Shown here piece after piece: positions 7,214 to 14,543 of a stretch of DNA of 16,534 bases (the stretch's first letter is position 1; each line of letters opens with the position of its first letter). This DNA is from an uncultured Variovorax sp. Lineage in GTDB: Bacteria > Pseudomonadota > Gammaproteobacteria > Burkholderiales > Burkholderiaceae. The position numbers and the translations under genes are program-made. The stretch lies in the NCBI GenBank assembly GCA_946478645.1, contig CAMLCW010000071.1, positions 1-16,534 on the forward strand, read 5' to 3'. A model generated the notes under the pieces. The model had not been told where the DNA came from. It worked only from the letters and a program-made list of their open reading frames with translations, and made no database searches.

Positions 7214-8322
7214 TGCGCGACGCCTTGCGCGACACCGCACTGGCCGTGCTGCGCGACAAGGGCGTGCTGCTCATCATGCTGCTCGCGCCGGTGATCTACG
7301 GCTTCTTCTATCCGTGGCCCTATGGCGGTCAGGCGGTCACGCGCGTGCCGGTGGCGGTGGTCGACCAGGACCACACGGCGCTGTCGCGCCAGATCACGCG
7401 TTTCGCGCAAGCCAATCCACGGCTCGACGTGCGCCTGCGCACGGGCGACCTGCGCGCGGCGCAACAGGCGCTCTGGCGCGGCGAGATCGAAGGCTATGCG
7501 CTGCTGCCGGCCGACCTCAAGCGCGACGTGCTGCGCGGCGCCGGCGCGGTGGTCACCATCGAAGGCAACGGCGCCTATGCGCTGCTCAACAAGGCCGTGC
7601 TGTACGGCTTCTCGGAAGCGGTCGGCACCGTCTCGGCCGGCGTCGAGATCCGCAGGCTGCAAGCCGGTGGCCAGGGCGCGCGACAGGCGGCGGCGAGCCG
7701 CAGCCCGCTCAACACCGAGCTGGTGGCGCTGTTCAATCCGACCGAGGGCTACGGCAGCTACGTGGTGCCCGCGGTGGCGCTTTTGATCCTGCAGCAGACG
7801 CTGCTGATGGGCTGCGCGATGCTCGCGGGCACCTGGGCCGAGGCCGGCCGGCTGCGCGCCAGCGCGAGCGCCTGGCTCGGCCGGCTCGCGGCGCTGACGG
7901 GCTTCGGCCTGCTGAGCGGGCTGTTCTATTTCGGCTGGGTGTTCTGGCTGCAGGACTATCCGCGCGGCGGCAGCCCGCTCGGTGCGCTGGTGCTGCTGGC
8001 GTTCTACGTGCCCGCGATCTGTACGCTCGGCCTGCTGCTGGGCTGCTGGCTGCGCGACCGCGAGCGCGCGCTGCAGGTGCTGCTGTTCACTGCGCTGCCG
8101 ATGGCGTTCCTGTCGGGCTTCTCCTGGCCGGTCGAAGCGCTGCCCGGTCCGCTGCAGCTGCTGCGCTGGCTGTTCCCGAGCACGGCCGGCATCCAGGCCT
8201 CGCTGCGGCTCAACCAGATGGGCGCACCGCTGCACGACGTGCTGCCGCACCTGGCGGTGCTGGCCGGCCTGGCGCTGACCGGGCTGGCCGCGCTGCTGCG
8301 CGTGGCGCGGCCGCGCAGGTAG
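7213..8322 (+). CDS. ABC-2 type transporter permease, second of two
   Basis: A 369-residue paralogue of the preceding permease with the same plan. A first helix (about 17-34) is followed by an extracytoplasmic domain starting VAVVDQDHTALSRQ (47-60), then a multi-helix C-terminal half. Shared signatures such as DQDH(S/T)ALSRQ, a TVSAGVE segment and VALFN before the second helix point to an old tandem duplication. One late loop (FLSGFSWPVEALPGPLQLL) matches the FSWP-type loop seen in ABC-2 permeases of this class. The start is fixed by the TGATG overlap. It is the last gene of the efflux operon, with a 120-base gap before the glycan genes. As with its partner, no ATP-binding subunit is encoded nearby. 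Confidence 0.88.
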   Translation: MRDALRDTALAVLRDKGVLLIMLLAPVIYGFFYPWPYGGQAVTRVPVAVVDQDHTALSRQITRFAQANPRLDVRLRTGDLRAAQQALWRGEIEGYALLPADLKRDVLRGAGAVVTIEGNGAYALLNKAVLYGFSEAVGTVSAGVEIRRLQAGGQGARQAAASRSPLNTELVALFNPTEGYGSYVVPAVALLILQQTLLMGCAMLAGTWAEAGRLRASASAWLGRLAALTGFGLLSGLFYFGWVFWLQDYPRGGSPLGALVLLAFYVPAICTLGLLLGCWLRDRERALQVLLFTALPMAFLSGFSWPVEALPGPLQLLRWLFPSTAGIQASLRLNQMGAPLHDVLPHLAVLAGLALTGLAALLRVARPRR

Positions 8323-8442
8323 ACCATCGCCGACCGCGGCACAAATTGCCGCAAATGCTGCTGAGCGCGCCCACCGTCACGCGCGCCCTCGCCTGAGCCC
8401 CGGCAGGCACCGCCGTTGCCGATACCTCCAGGCCGGCGCCGC

Positions 8443-11400
8443 ATGTGCGCCCCATCCTGGAAGGCCGTCTTGAACTCAGCCGCAACGCGCCCGGGCGCAG
8501 CCCGCACCGCCGCTTCGCCCGCGAAGCCGCTGTTCCGGTCGTTCTGGATGGGCGGGTACGAAGGCGCCGACCATGTGAACAGCCGCGGCGCGCCGGTCGC
8601 GATGAACCGCTGCAACGGCCACTGGGAGCGCCTCGAGGAAGACTACGCACTGCTCGCGCAGTTCGGCATCCGCACCGTCCGCGAGAGCGTGGGCTGGCGC
8701 GCGGCCGCCGCGGAAGGCCCAGCTGCGGCCGTGGCGCGCCTCGCGCGCACGGCGCGGGCGGCACGCAAGTTCGGCCTGCAGGTGATCTGGACGCTGCACC
8801 ACTACGGCGTGCCCCCGGGCGTGGACATGTTCTCGGCGGCGTTCCCGGCGCAGCTGGCCGACTTCTGCGGCAAGGTCGCGCGCACGCTCGCCGAGGTTGC
8901 GGGCGACAGCGGCGAGGCGCCCTTCTTCCAGCCGGTCAACGAGATCTCTTTCCTGAGCTGGGCGGCCAGCCATACGTCGCTCATCCATCCGTTCACGCCC
9001 ACGTCGCCCGAGCGCGGCTACGCGCTCAAATGCAGGCTCGTGCGCGCCGCGCTGCAGGCCTGCGATGCGATCTGGGATGCCTGCCCCGGCGCGCGCATCG
9101 TCCACACCGACCCGATCATCCACGTCGTGCCGGCCAACGACACGCCCGAGTCGTCGGCCGAGGCCGCCGCGCTGTGCGAGGCGCAGTACCAGGCCTGGGA
9201 CATGCTCTGCGGCCGCCTCGAGCCGGGCCTCGGCGGCGCGCCGCGCTACCTGGACGTGCTCGGGCTCAACTACTACCACGCCAACCAGTGGGAGCACCCG
9301 GGCGACGAGCGGCTCCACTGGCACCTGCGCGACGCGCGCCGGCGCGACCCGGCGGCGATGGTGGCCGAGGTGTGCGCGCGCTACGGTCGCCCGGTGTTCA
9401 TCGCCGAGACCGGCCACGTCGGCGACGGCCGCGCGCAATGGATCGACGAAGTGGCCGCCATGGCCCGCCGCTGCAGGACGGCCGGCGTGCCGCTCGAGGG
9501 CATCTGCCTGTATCCGCTGATCGATCGCCCCGACTGGGAGCACACCGGCCGCTGGCACCGCAGCGGCCTCTGGGACGTGGACGAGCGCACCGGCGCGCGA
9601 ACGCTCCACGCCCCGGCCGCGCGCCGGCTCATGCACTGGCAGGCGCTGCCGCCCGATGCCGATCCCGATGCGGCCCTTCGCACTTCTTTCTCTTCTTCCC
9701 CACTCCCTCCTGCAGGAAAGCCCATGACCACCCTGATCGTCTTCTCGCATCTGCGCTGGAACTTCGTCTACCAGCGCCCGCAGCAGTTGCTGTCGCGGCT
9801 CGCGCAACGCCACCCGGTGCTGTTCGTGGAGGAGCCGATGCCCGGTGCCGCGCGGCCGGTGCTCGAGACGCTGTCGCCCTGCGACGGCGTGGTGGTGCTG
9901 CGGCCGCACCTCACCGGCAGTGCGCCGGGCTTCCACGACGAGCACGCTGCGCAGCTGCAGGCGCTCCTCGCCGGCTACCTGGAGGCCTCGGGCATCGACG
10001 ACTACTGGCTGTGGTTCTACACGCCGATGGCGCTGCCGCTGGCGTCGCAGCTGTCGCCCGCGGGCGTGGTCTACGACTGCATGGACGAGCTCTCGGCTTT
10101 CCGCCATGCACCGCCGCAGATGCTGGAGCGCGAAAGCGCATTGCTGCAGGCCGCGGACCTGGTCTTCACCGGCGGCCAGAGCCTCTACGAATCGAAGCGC
10201 GAGCGCCATCCGCACGTGCACTGCTTTCCGAGCAGCGTCGACGCGGCGCACTTCGCGCCGCCGCCCGGCGGCTTCCGCGCGGACTCGGCGCACCCGGCGC
10301 AGGCCGGCATCGGCCAGCCGCGACTCGGCTACTGCGGCGTGATCGACGAACGCATCGACCTCGACATCGTGGCCGCGCTGGCCGATGCGCATGCCGACTG
10401 GCAGGTGGTGATGGTCGGGCCGGTGCTGAAGATCGACCCGGCCACGCTGCCGCAGCGGGCGAACATCCACTGGCTCGGCCAGCGCGCCTACAAGGAGCTG
10501 CCGTCGCTGATCGGCGGCTGGGACGTCTGCCTGATGCCCTTTGCGCTGAACGAGGCCACGCGCTACATCAGCCCCACCAAGACGCTCGAATACATGGCCG
10601 CGGGCCGCCCCGTGGTCAGCACGCCGATCCGCGACGTGGTCGGGCCCTACGCGGGCGTGGTCGCCATCGCCGAGGGCGGCGCCGCGTTCGTGGCGGCCTG
10701 CGAGGCGGTGCTCGGGCGCGACGAAACCGCACGCGCGCGGCAGGCCGAGGCACATGCCGCGATCCTGCAGGGCACGTCGTGGGACCGCACGGCCGACGCG
10801 ATGGCGTCGCTCATCGCCAGCGCGCACGCGCGCAAGCGCAACGAGCGCCCGCGCTCCGGTGCTGCCGCCGCCCTTGCGCTCGCGCCGGCCGCCAACGAAC
10901 GCGGCGACGCGTATCCGACGGTGATCCTCGGCGCCGGTCCCACGGGGCTGGCCGCCGCGCTGCATGCGGGCCGCGACAGCCTGCTGGTCGAGCAGAACCC
11001 GACGGTCGGCGGCTGGTGCCGCTCGGTCGAGGACCAGGGCTTCACCTTCGACTGCGCGGGGCACATCATGTTCTCGAAGGACGCGTACGTGCTGAAGCTG
11101 TACGAGCGCCTGCTCGGCGACAACGTGCACTGGCAGGACCGCGAGGCCTGGATCTACAGCAACGCGGTGTACACGCGCTATCCGTTCCAGTCGGCACTGC
11201 ACGGGCTGCCGCCGCCGGTGCTCAAGGAATGCCTGATCGGCGCCATCGAGGCGCGCTTCGGCAGCCTCGGCAAGCCCGACCTCAAGGTGTCGCCCACCGG
11301 CCCGTCGCGCGCCGCGGGTGCTGCGCCCGCGGCCGAGGCCGCTGCGCCATCGGCCGCGCACGCGCCGGCCCCCGCCGCGCCGCCGCGCAACTTCGAAGAA

Positions 11401-12348
11401 TTCATCTACCAGGTGTGGGGCGCGGGCGTCGCCAAGCATTTCGCCGTTCCGTACAACCGCAAGCTCTGGGCCGTGCCGCTGAGCGAGATGGAGACGTCGT
11501 GGCTCGGCGGCCGCGTGCCGCTGCCCGACCTGGAGGAAATGATCGAGGGTGCGCTGCAGCCGGTGCAGAAGCCCGTCGGCCCCAATGCGCGCTTCGGCTA
11601 TCCGCTGCGCGGCGGCTTCCAGGCACTGATGAACGGCTTCCTGCCGCTGCTCGAGGGCGAGCTCGCGCTCGACACGCAGGTGACCGCCGTCTCGCCCTCG
11701 CGCAAGACCGTGACCTTCGCCAACGGCCGCACCGTGGCCTTCAACACGCTGATCAGCACCATGCCGCTGCCGAAGCTGGTGGAGGCGATCGGCGCCGAGG
11801 CGCCGGCCTTCGTGCGCGAGGCGGCGCGCCAGCTGCGCCATGTGTCGGTGCGCTGCGTGAACCTCGGCGTGGCGCGCGAGGCCATCACCGACAAGCACTG
11901 GATCTACTACCCCGAGGACACGGTGTTCCATCGCATCTTCGTGCAGGGCAACGCCAGCCCGCACTGCAATCCGCCGGGCGGCTTCGGGCTGACTTGCGAG
12001 ATCACCTACTCGCCGTCGAAGCCGTTGCCGGCGCAGGGCGACGCGCTGGTGCGCCGCTGCTTCGAGGACTGCGTGCGCGTGGGCCTGCTGCGCGCCGACG
12101 ACCGGCTGCTGGTGGCCAACGAGGTCGACATGCCGTGCGCCTACGTGGTGTACGACCATGCGCGTGCGGGCCATGTGCAGGCGATCCGCAACTGGCTGGC
12201 CAAGGCCGACATCCTGCTCGCGGGCCGCTACAGCGAGTGGGAGTACTACAACTCCGACCACGCCTTCGTGGCCGGACGCAAGGCGGCCGAGGCCGCGCTC
12301 GGCCTCAACGCCAACCCGGCGCCGCCCGCGGTGGCGGCGGCAGCCTGA
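8443..12348 (+). CDS. Three-domain glycan protein: clan-A glycosidase-like, GT4-like glycosyltransferase, UDP-galactopyranose-mutase-like
   Basis: One uninterrupted frame of 1301 residues. Residues about 28-415 resemble a GH1-related (beta/alpha)8 glycosidase. The acid/base pair would be N166-E167 in PVNEIS and the nucleophile E322 in FIAETGH. Supporting segments are WTLHHYGVPPGVDMFS, DVLGLNYYHANQWEH and YPLIDRPDWEH. A glycosyltransferase domain starts at M428, and an FAD-binding mutase-like domain spans about 826-1301. No signal peptide is evident, so the protein should be cytosolic or membrane-associated. The start is uncertain: ATG 8443, TTG 8416, or TTG 8470, which is preceded by GGAAGG at good spacing. 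The glycosidase part lacks its own stop, and an internal ribosome binding site precedes M428, so two separate proteins are possible. The stop overlaps the probable CTG start of the exporter. Confidence 0.7.
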   Translation: MCAPSWKAVLNSAATRPGAARTAASPAKPLFRSFWMGGYEGADHVNSRGAPVAMNRCNGHWERLEEDYALLAQFGIRTVRESVGWRAAAAEGPAAAVARLARTARAARKFGLQVIWTLHHYGVPPGVDMFSAAFPAQLADFCGKVARTLAEVAGDSGEAPFFQPVNEISFLSWAASHTSLIHPFTPTSPERGYALKCRLVRAALQACDAIWDACPGARIVHTDPIIHVVPANDTPESSAEAAALCEAQYQAWDMLCGRLEPGLGGAPRYLDVLGLNYYHANQWEHPGDERLHWHLRDARRRDPAAMVAEVCARYGRPVFIAETGHVGDGRAQWIDEVAAMARRCRTAGVPLEGICLYPLIDRPDWEHTGRWHRSGLWDVDERTGARTLHAPAARRLMHWQALPPDADPDAALRTSFSSSPLPPAGKPMTTLIVFSHLRWNFVYQRPQQLLSRLAQRHPVLFVEEPMPGAARPVLETLSPCDGVVVLRPHLTGSAPGFHDEHAAQLQALLAGYLEASGIDDYWLWFYTPMALPLASQLSPAGVVYDCMDELSAFRHAPPQMLERESALLQAADLVFTGGQSLYESKRERHPHVHCFPSSVDAAHFAPPPGGFRADSAHPAQAGIGQPRLGYCGVIDERIDLDIVAALADAHADWQVVMVGPVLKIDPATLPQRANIHWLGQRAYKELPSLIGGWDVCLMPFALNEATRYISPTKTLEYMAAGRPVVSTPIRDVVGPYAGVVAIAEGGAAFVAACEAVLGRDETARARQAEAHAAILQGTSWDRTADAMASLIASAHARKRNERPRSGAAAALALAPAANERGDAYPTVILGAGPTGLAAALHAGRDSLLVEQNPTVGGWCRSVEDQGFTFDCAGHIMFSKDAYVLKLYERLLGDNVHWQDREAWIYSNAVYTRYPFQSALHGLPPPVLKECLIGAIEARFGSLGKPDLKVSPTGPSRAAGAAPAAEAAAPSAAHAPAPAAPPRNFEEFIYQVWGAGVAKHFAVPYNRKLWAVPLSEMETSWLGGRVPLPDLEEMIEGALQPVQKPVGPNARFGYPLRGGFQALMNGFLPLLEGELALDTQVTAVSPSRKTVTFANGRTVAFNTLISTMPLPKLVEAIGAEAPAFVREAARQLRHVSVRCVNLGVAREAITDKHWIYYPEDTVFHRIFVQGNASPHCNPPGGFGLTCEITYSPSKPLPAQGDALVRRCFEDCVRVGLLRADDRLLVANEVDMPCAYVVYDHARAGHVQAIRNWLAKADILLAGRYSEWEYYNSDHAFVAGRKAAEAALGLNANPAPPAVAAAA
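9714..9726 (+). promoter_or_regulatory. Internal ribosome binding site and ATG for the glycosyltransferase-mutase part
   Basis: AGGAAAG (9714-9720) lies just before ATG 9724-9726, in a pyrimidine-rich stretch whose in-frame codons are unlike the rest of the gene. The residues after this ATG (MTTLIVFSHLRWNF) look like a natural glycosyltransferase N-terminus. I take it as a functional, or recently functional, translation start. Confidence 0.65.
9724..12348 (+). CDS. Alternative product from the internal start: glycosyltransferase fused to UDP-galactopyranose-mutase-like flavoprotein
   Basis: If translation begins at the internal ATG, the product is 874 residues and shares its frame with the longer reading. 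The first 370 or so form a GT-B, GT4-like transferase. It has SHLRWNFVYQRPQQLLSRL at the N-terminus, a VYDCMDELSAF segment, and the donor-site stretch TLEYMAAGRPVVSTPIRDV with its conserved Glu. About residues 399-874 form a flavoprotein with the dinucleotide motif GAGPTG (bases 10930-10947), VEQNPTVGGWCRS and DCAGHIMFS. These are features of the UDP-galactopyranose mutase/protoporphyrinogen-oxidase-like superfamily. PYNRKLWAVPLSEMETSWLG and a GGFQALMNGF segment add support. An Ala/Pro-rich insert lies between. No start codon with a ribosome site separates these two domains, so their fusion looks real. Coupling a sugar isomerase to its transferase would channel a furanose donor; that is inference. 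Confidence 0.6.
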   Translation: MTTLIVFSHLRWNFVYQRPQQLLSRLAQRHPVLFVEEPMPGAARPVLETLSPCDGVVVLRPHLTGSAPGFHDEHAAQLQALLAGYLEASGIDDYWLWFYTPMALPLASQLSPAGVVYDCMDELSAFRHAPPQMLERESALLQAADLVFTGGQSLYESKRERHPHVHCFPSSVDAAHFAPPPGGFRADSAHPAQAGIGQPRLGYCGVIDERIDLDIVAALADAHADWQVVMVGPVLKIDPATLPQRANIHWLGQRAYKELPSLIGGWDVCLMPFALNEATRYISPTKTLEYMAAGRPVVSTPIRDVVGPYAGVVAIAEGGAAFVAACEAVLGRDETARARQAEAHAAILQGTSWDRTADAMASLIASAHARKRNERPRSGAAAALALAPAANERGDAYPTVILGAGPTGLAAALHAGRDSLLVEQNPTVGGWCRSVEDQGFTFDCAGHIMFSKDAYVLKLYERLLGDNVHWQDREAWIYSNAVYTRYPFQSALHGLPPPVLKECLIGAIEARFGSLGKPDLKVSPTGPSRAAGAAPAAEAAAPSAAHAPAPAAPPRNFEEFIYQVWGAGVAKHFAVPYNRKLWAVPLSEMETSWLGGRVPLPDLEEMIEGALQPVQKPVGPNARFGYPLRGGFQALMNGFLPLLEGELALDTQVTAVSPSRKTVTFANGRTVAFNTLISTMPLPKLVEAIGAEAPAFVREAARQLRHVSVRCVNLGVAREAITDKHWIYYPEDTVFHRIFVQGNASPHCNPPGGFGLTCEITYSPSKPLPAQGDALVRRCFEDCVRVGLLRADDRLLVANEVDMPCAYVVYDHARAGHVQAIRNWLAKADILLAGRYSEWEYYNSDHAFVAGRKAAEAALGLNANPAPPAVAAAA

Positions 12349-14120
12349 GCGCCGCGGCCGCCCAGGGCGGCTCCCCGCTGCCGGACCGGCCGATCCCGTT
12401 CCTGTGGCACTACATCCGCCGCAGGCCGGTGGCGTTCGGCGCGCTGCTGGGCCTCATCGTTGCCGCCGCGGCCTGCTCGGTCGGCGTGCAGTACGGCATG
12501 AAGCTGATCGTGGACACGATGGCCGGCGACGACCGCAGCTCGCGCGCGATCTGGCAGTGGCTGGCGCTGTTCATCGTGCTGATCGGCGCCGAGAGCGCGC
12601 TCTGGCGCCTGAGCGGCTGGCTCGGCTGCCTGACCGTGGTGCGCACCGGCGTCGACGTGCGGCTCGAACTGTTCCGCCATCTGTCGGGCCATTCGCTCGA
12701 CTACTTCTCGCGCCACCTGGCCGGCTCGCTGGGCAACCGCATCACCGCGACGGCGGGCGCCACGGGCGCCATCTTCGGCACGCTGATCTGGAAGATCCTG
12801 CCGCCCTGCGTCGACTTCGCGGGTGCGGTGGTGGTGCTGTGCACCATCGACATCCGCATGGCGCTCACGCTGATCGGCTTCGTCGCCGTGGTGGCGGGCT
12901 TCATGTACTTCTTCGGGCGCCGGGTGCGGCCATTGCAGCAGGACTTTGCCGAGAAGGCCTCGCAGGTGGGTGGCGAGCTGGTCGACGTGGTGGCGAACAT
13001 CTTCACGGTGATGGCCTTCTCGGCGCGCGAGCGCGAGTACCAGCGCCTGCACGACGCCTTCGGGCTCGAGGCGCGGGCCCAGCGCCGGAGCTGGCTGTTC
13101 CTCGAGAAGGCGCGCGCCTTCCACGACCTGTGCATGTGGCTGATGGCGGGCGCGATGCTGATCTGGGCCGTGGAGGCCTGGCGCGCGGGCGCGAACATGG
13201 CGGGCGACGTGGTGCTGATCAGCGCGCTGACCTTCCGCATCCTGCACGGCTCGCGCGAACTCGCGTTGTCGCTGGTCGATGCGTCGCAGCACTTTGGAGT
13301 GATCGCGGAGATGCTGCGCGTGGTGGCGGTGCCGCACGACGTGGCCGACCGGCCGCATGCGCCGCCGCTGCGCTGCCGCGCCGGCGGCATCGTCTTCCAC
13401 GACGTCGGCTTTGCCTACGACGGCGAGCGTCCGGTGTTCGAGCACCTCGACCTCGCCATCCCGGCCGGGCAGAAGCTCGGTGTCGTGGGCCCGTCGGGCG
13501 CCGGCAAGTCGACCTTCATCCGGCTCATCGGCCGCATCATGGACCCGGTCTACGGCCGCATCACGGTCGACGGCGTGGACATCGCGCAGGTGCGCCAGGA
13601 CAGCCTGCGCGACGCGATCGGCGTGGTGCCGCAGGAGGTGGCGCTGTTCCACCGCAGCGTGATGGAGAACCTGCGCTACGGCAACCCCGATGCGACCAAT
13701 GCCGAGGTGGTGGCCGCGGCGCGCCATGCGCTGTGCGACGACTTCATCCGGACGCTGCCGCACGGCTACGACACGGTCGTGGGCGAGCGCGGCGCCCGGC
13801 TGTCGGGCGGGCAGCGCCAGCGCATCAGCATTGCGCGCGCGATGCTGAAGAACGCGCCGGTGCTGCTGCTCGACGAGGCCACCTCGGCGCTCGACAGCCG
13901 CTCGGAGGCCGAGATCCAGGCTGCGCTCGGCCGGCTGATGGAGGGCCGTACGGTGATCGCCGTGGCGCACCGGCTGTCGACCGTGGCGCAGTTCGACCGC
14001 ATCATCGTGCTGGTCGACGGACGCATCGTCGAGGACGGCGCGCCCGATGAACTCATCCGGCTCGGCGGCGTCTATGCCGAGCTCTGGCGGCTGCAGGCCG
14101 AGGGGCAGGAGACGCCCTGA
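12345..14120 (+). CDS. ABC exporter, fused membrane and ATPase domains (MsbA/lipid-A-exporter-like half transporter)
   Basis: A complete ABC half-exporter of 591 residues from the proposed CTG start. An N-terminal six-helix domain (first helix about 29-50, second about 68-88) is followed by a nucleotide-binding domain. That domain has Walker A GPSGAGKS (382-389), Q-loop Q430, signature LSGGQ (486-490), Walker B with D510-E511 and H-loop H542, so all catalytic elements are intact. It should homodimerise and export a hydrophobic or glycosylated substrate. Its position directly after the glycan genes suggests it flips their product. No ATG, GTG or TTG lies between GTG 12237 (deep in the upstream gene) and GTG 12429 (which would delete the cytoplasmic lead-in to helix one). 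CTG at 12345 overlaps the upstream TGA and gives a natural length. Confidence 0.85.
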   Translation: MSAAAAQGGSPLPDRPIPFLWHYIRRRPVAFGALLGLIVAAAACSVGVQYGMKLIVDTMAGDDRSSRAIWQWLALFIVLIGAESALWRLSGWLGCLTVVRTGVDVRLELFRHLSGHSLDYFSRHLAGSLGNRITATAGATGAIFGTLIWKILPPCVDFAGAVVVLCTIDIRMALTLIGFVAVVAGFMYFFGRRVRPLQQDFAEKASQVGGELVDVVANIFTVMAFSAREREYQRLHDAFGLEARAQRRSWLFLEKARAFHDLCMWLMAGAMLIWAVEAWRAGANMAGDVVLISALTFRILHGSRELALSLVDASQHFGVIAEMLRVVAVPHDVADRPHAPPLRCRAGGIVFHDVGFAYDGERPVFEHLDLAIPAGQKLGVVGPSGAGKSTFIRLIGRIMDPVYGRITVDGVDIAQVRQDSLRDAIGVVPQEVALFHRSVMENLRYGNPDATNAEVVAAARHALCDDFIRTLPHGYDTVVGERGARLSGGQRQRISIARAMLKNAPVLLLDEATSALDSRSEAEIQAALGRLMEGRTVIAVAHRLSTVAQFDRIIVLVDGRIVEDGAPDELIRLGGVYAELWRLQAEGQETP

Positions 14121-14240
14121 GGCAAGCATTGCCGTCAAAGATGCTCGCGATGCCGCCGCGTGCGGACAGCTCCTACAGCAGCCGTCCCGTTTGCCTCACA
14201 GGCAGCGCCGGTCGGCGCGGGAGCATGGGCGAACGATGAA

Positions 14241-14245
14241 AGGAG
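14241..14245 (+). promoter_or_regulatory. Shine-Dalgarno site of the 93-residue gene
   Basis: AGGAG lies five bases before ATG 14251. It favours that start over the in-frame ATG at 14236, which has no such site. Confidence 0.7.
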
Positions 14246-14250
14246 CAGGC

Positions 14251-14532
14251 ATGCCCAAGCGAGCACAGAACGATCCGGGCGACGAGACCGGCCGCCCGGA
14301 CGCCATCGGACCCCACGGCCCCAATCCGCCGTCGCGCGGCCGCGTCGAGCGCGGCGACGCCGGTGCGGAGCCCCAGGTCGATTTTGACGACGACGAGATC
14401 TACGCCGGCAGGGGCAACAACGCCCGCCGCGGCGGGACCGCGGCGAGCGACGGCGCCGACAGCGGCAGGCTCGGTCCGCCCTCGGAACAGCTGTCGGACA
14501 GCAACCAGCCGCGCGAGAAGAAGAGCCCCTAG
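14251..14532 (+). CDS. Small hydrophilic, probably disordered protein
   Basis: 93 residues, rich in Gly, Asp, Arg, Pro and Asn with almost no hydrophobic cluster, so it is predicted to be largely disordered. An acidic patch, DFDDDEIYAG, sits mid-protein, and the C-terminus is Lys-rich (REKKSP). There is no signal peptide, membrane helix or cysteine. I do not recognise a family. A good ribosome binding site, and a second such gene that begins right after it, support a real gene. The stop codon TAG is embedded in the next gene's ribosome site, so the two are translationally linked. Confidence 0.65.
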   Translation: MPKRAQNDPGDETGRPDAIGPHGPNPPSRGRVERGDAGAEPQVDFDDDEIYAGRGNNARRGGTAASDGADSGRLGPPSEQLSDSNQPREKKSP

Positions 14533-14535
14533 GAG
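14531..14535 (+). promoter_or_regulatory. Shine-Dalgarno site of the 68-residue gene, overlapping the previous stop
   Basis: AGGAG shares bases with the TAG stop of the upstream small gene and lies eight bases before ATG 14544. This arrangement is typical of coupled small genes. Confidence 0.65.
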
Positions 14536-14543
14536 CAGCGCAC

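Noticed and set aside
8336..8352. Inverted repeat GCGGCA/TGCCGC after the second permease gene, considered as a terminator
   Set aside because: The stem is only 6 bp with no T-tract. Such short repeats are expected by chance at this GC content.
8476..12261. Antisense open frame of about 1260 residues opposite the glycan gene
   Set aside because: It is a mirror of the sense codon bias, with Arg/His/Gly-rich low-information protein and no recognisable motif. The same applies to the long antisense frames opposite 3054-5510 and 4997-7240.
8445..12344. Continuous open frame leading into the ABC exporter frame, which would make one protein of about 1890 residues
   Set aside because: Its translation upstream of 12345 is Arg/Pro/Gly/Ala-rich without domain features, and it is a frame-shifted reading of the glycan gene. 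In such GC-rich DNA stops are rare in alternate frames. Only the part from about 12345 shows exporter sequence.
12345..14120. The exporter's ATPase as the missing motor of the upstream ABC-2 permeases
   Set aside because: It is covalently part of a self-contained exporter with its own six-helix domain, in a different gene group. Sharing it would be unusual.
14121..14133. GGCAA/TTGCC inverted repeat right after the ABC exporter stop
   Set aside because: Five-base arms with a three-base loop and no T-run are too weak to call as a terminator or operator.
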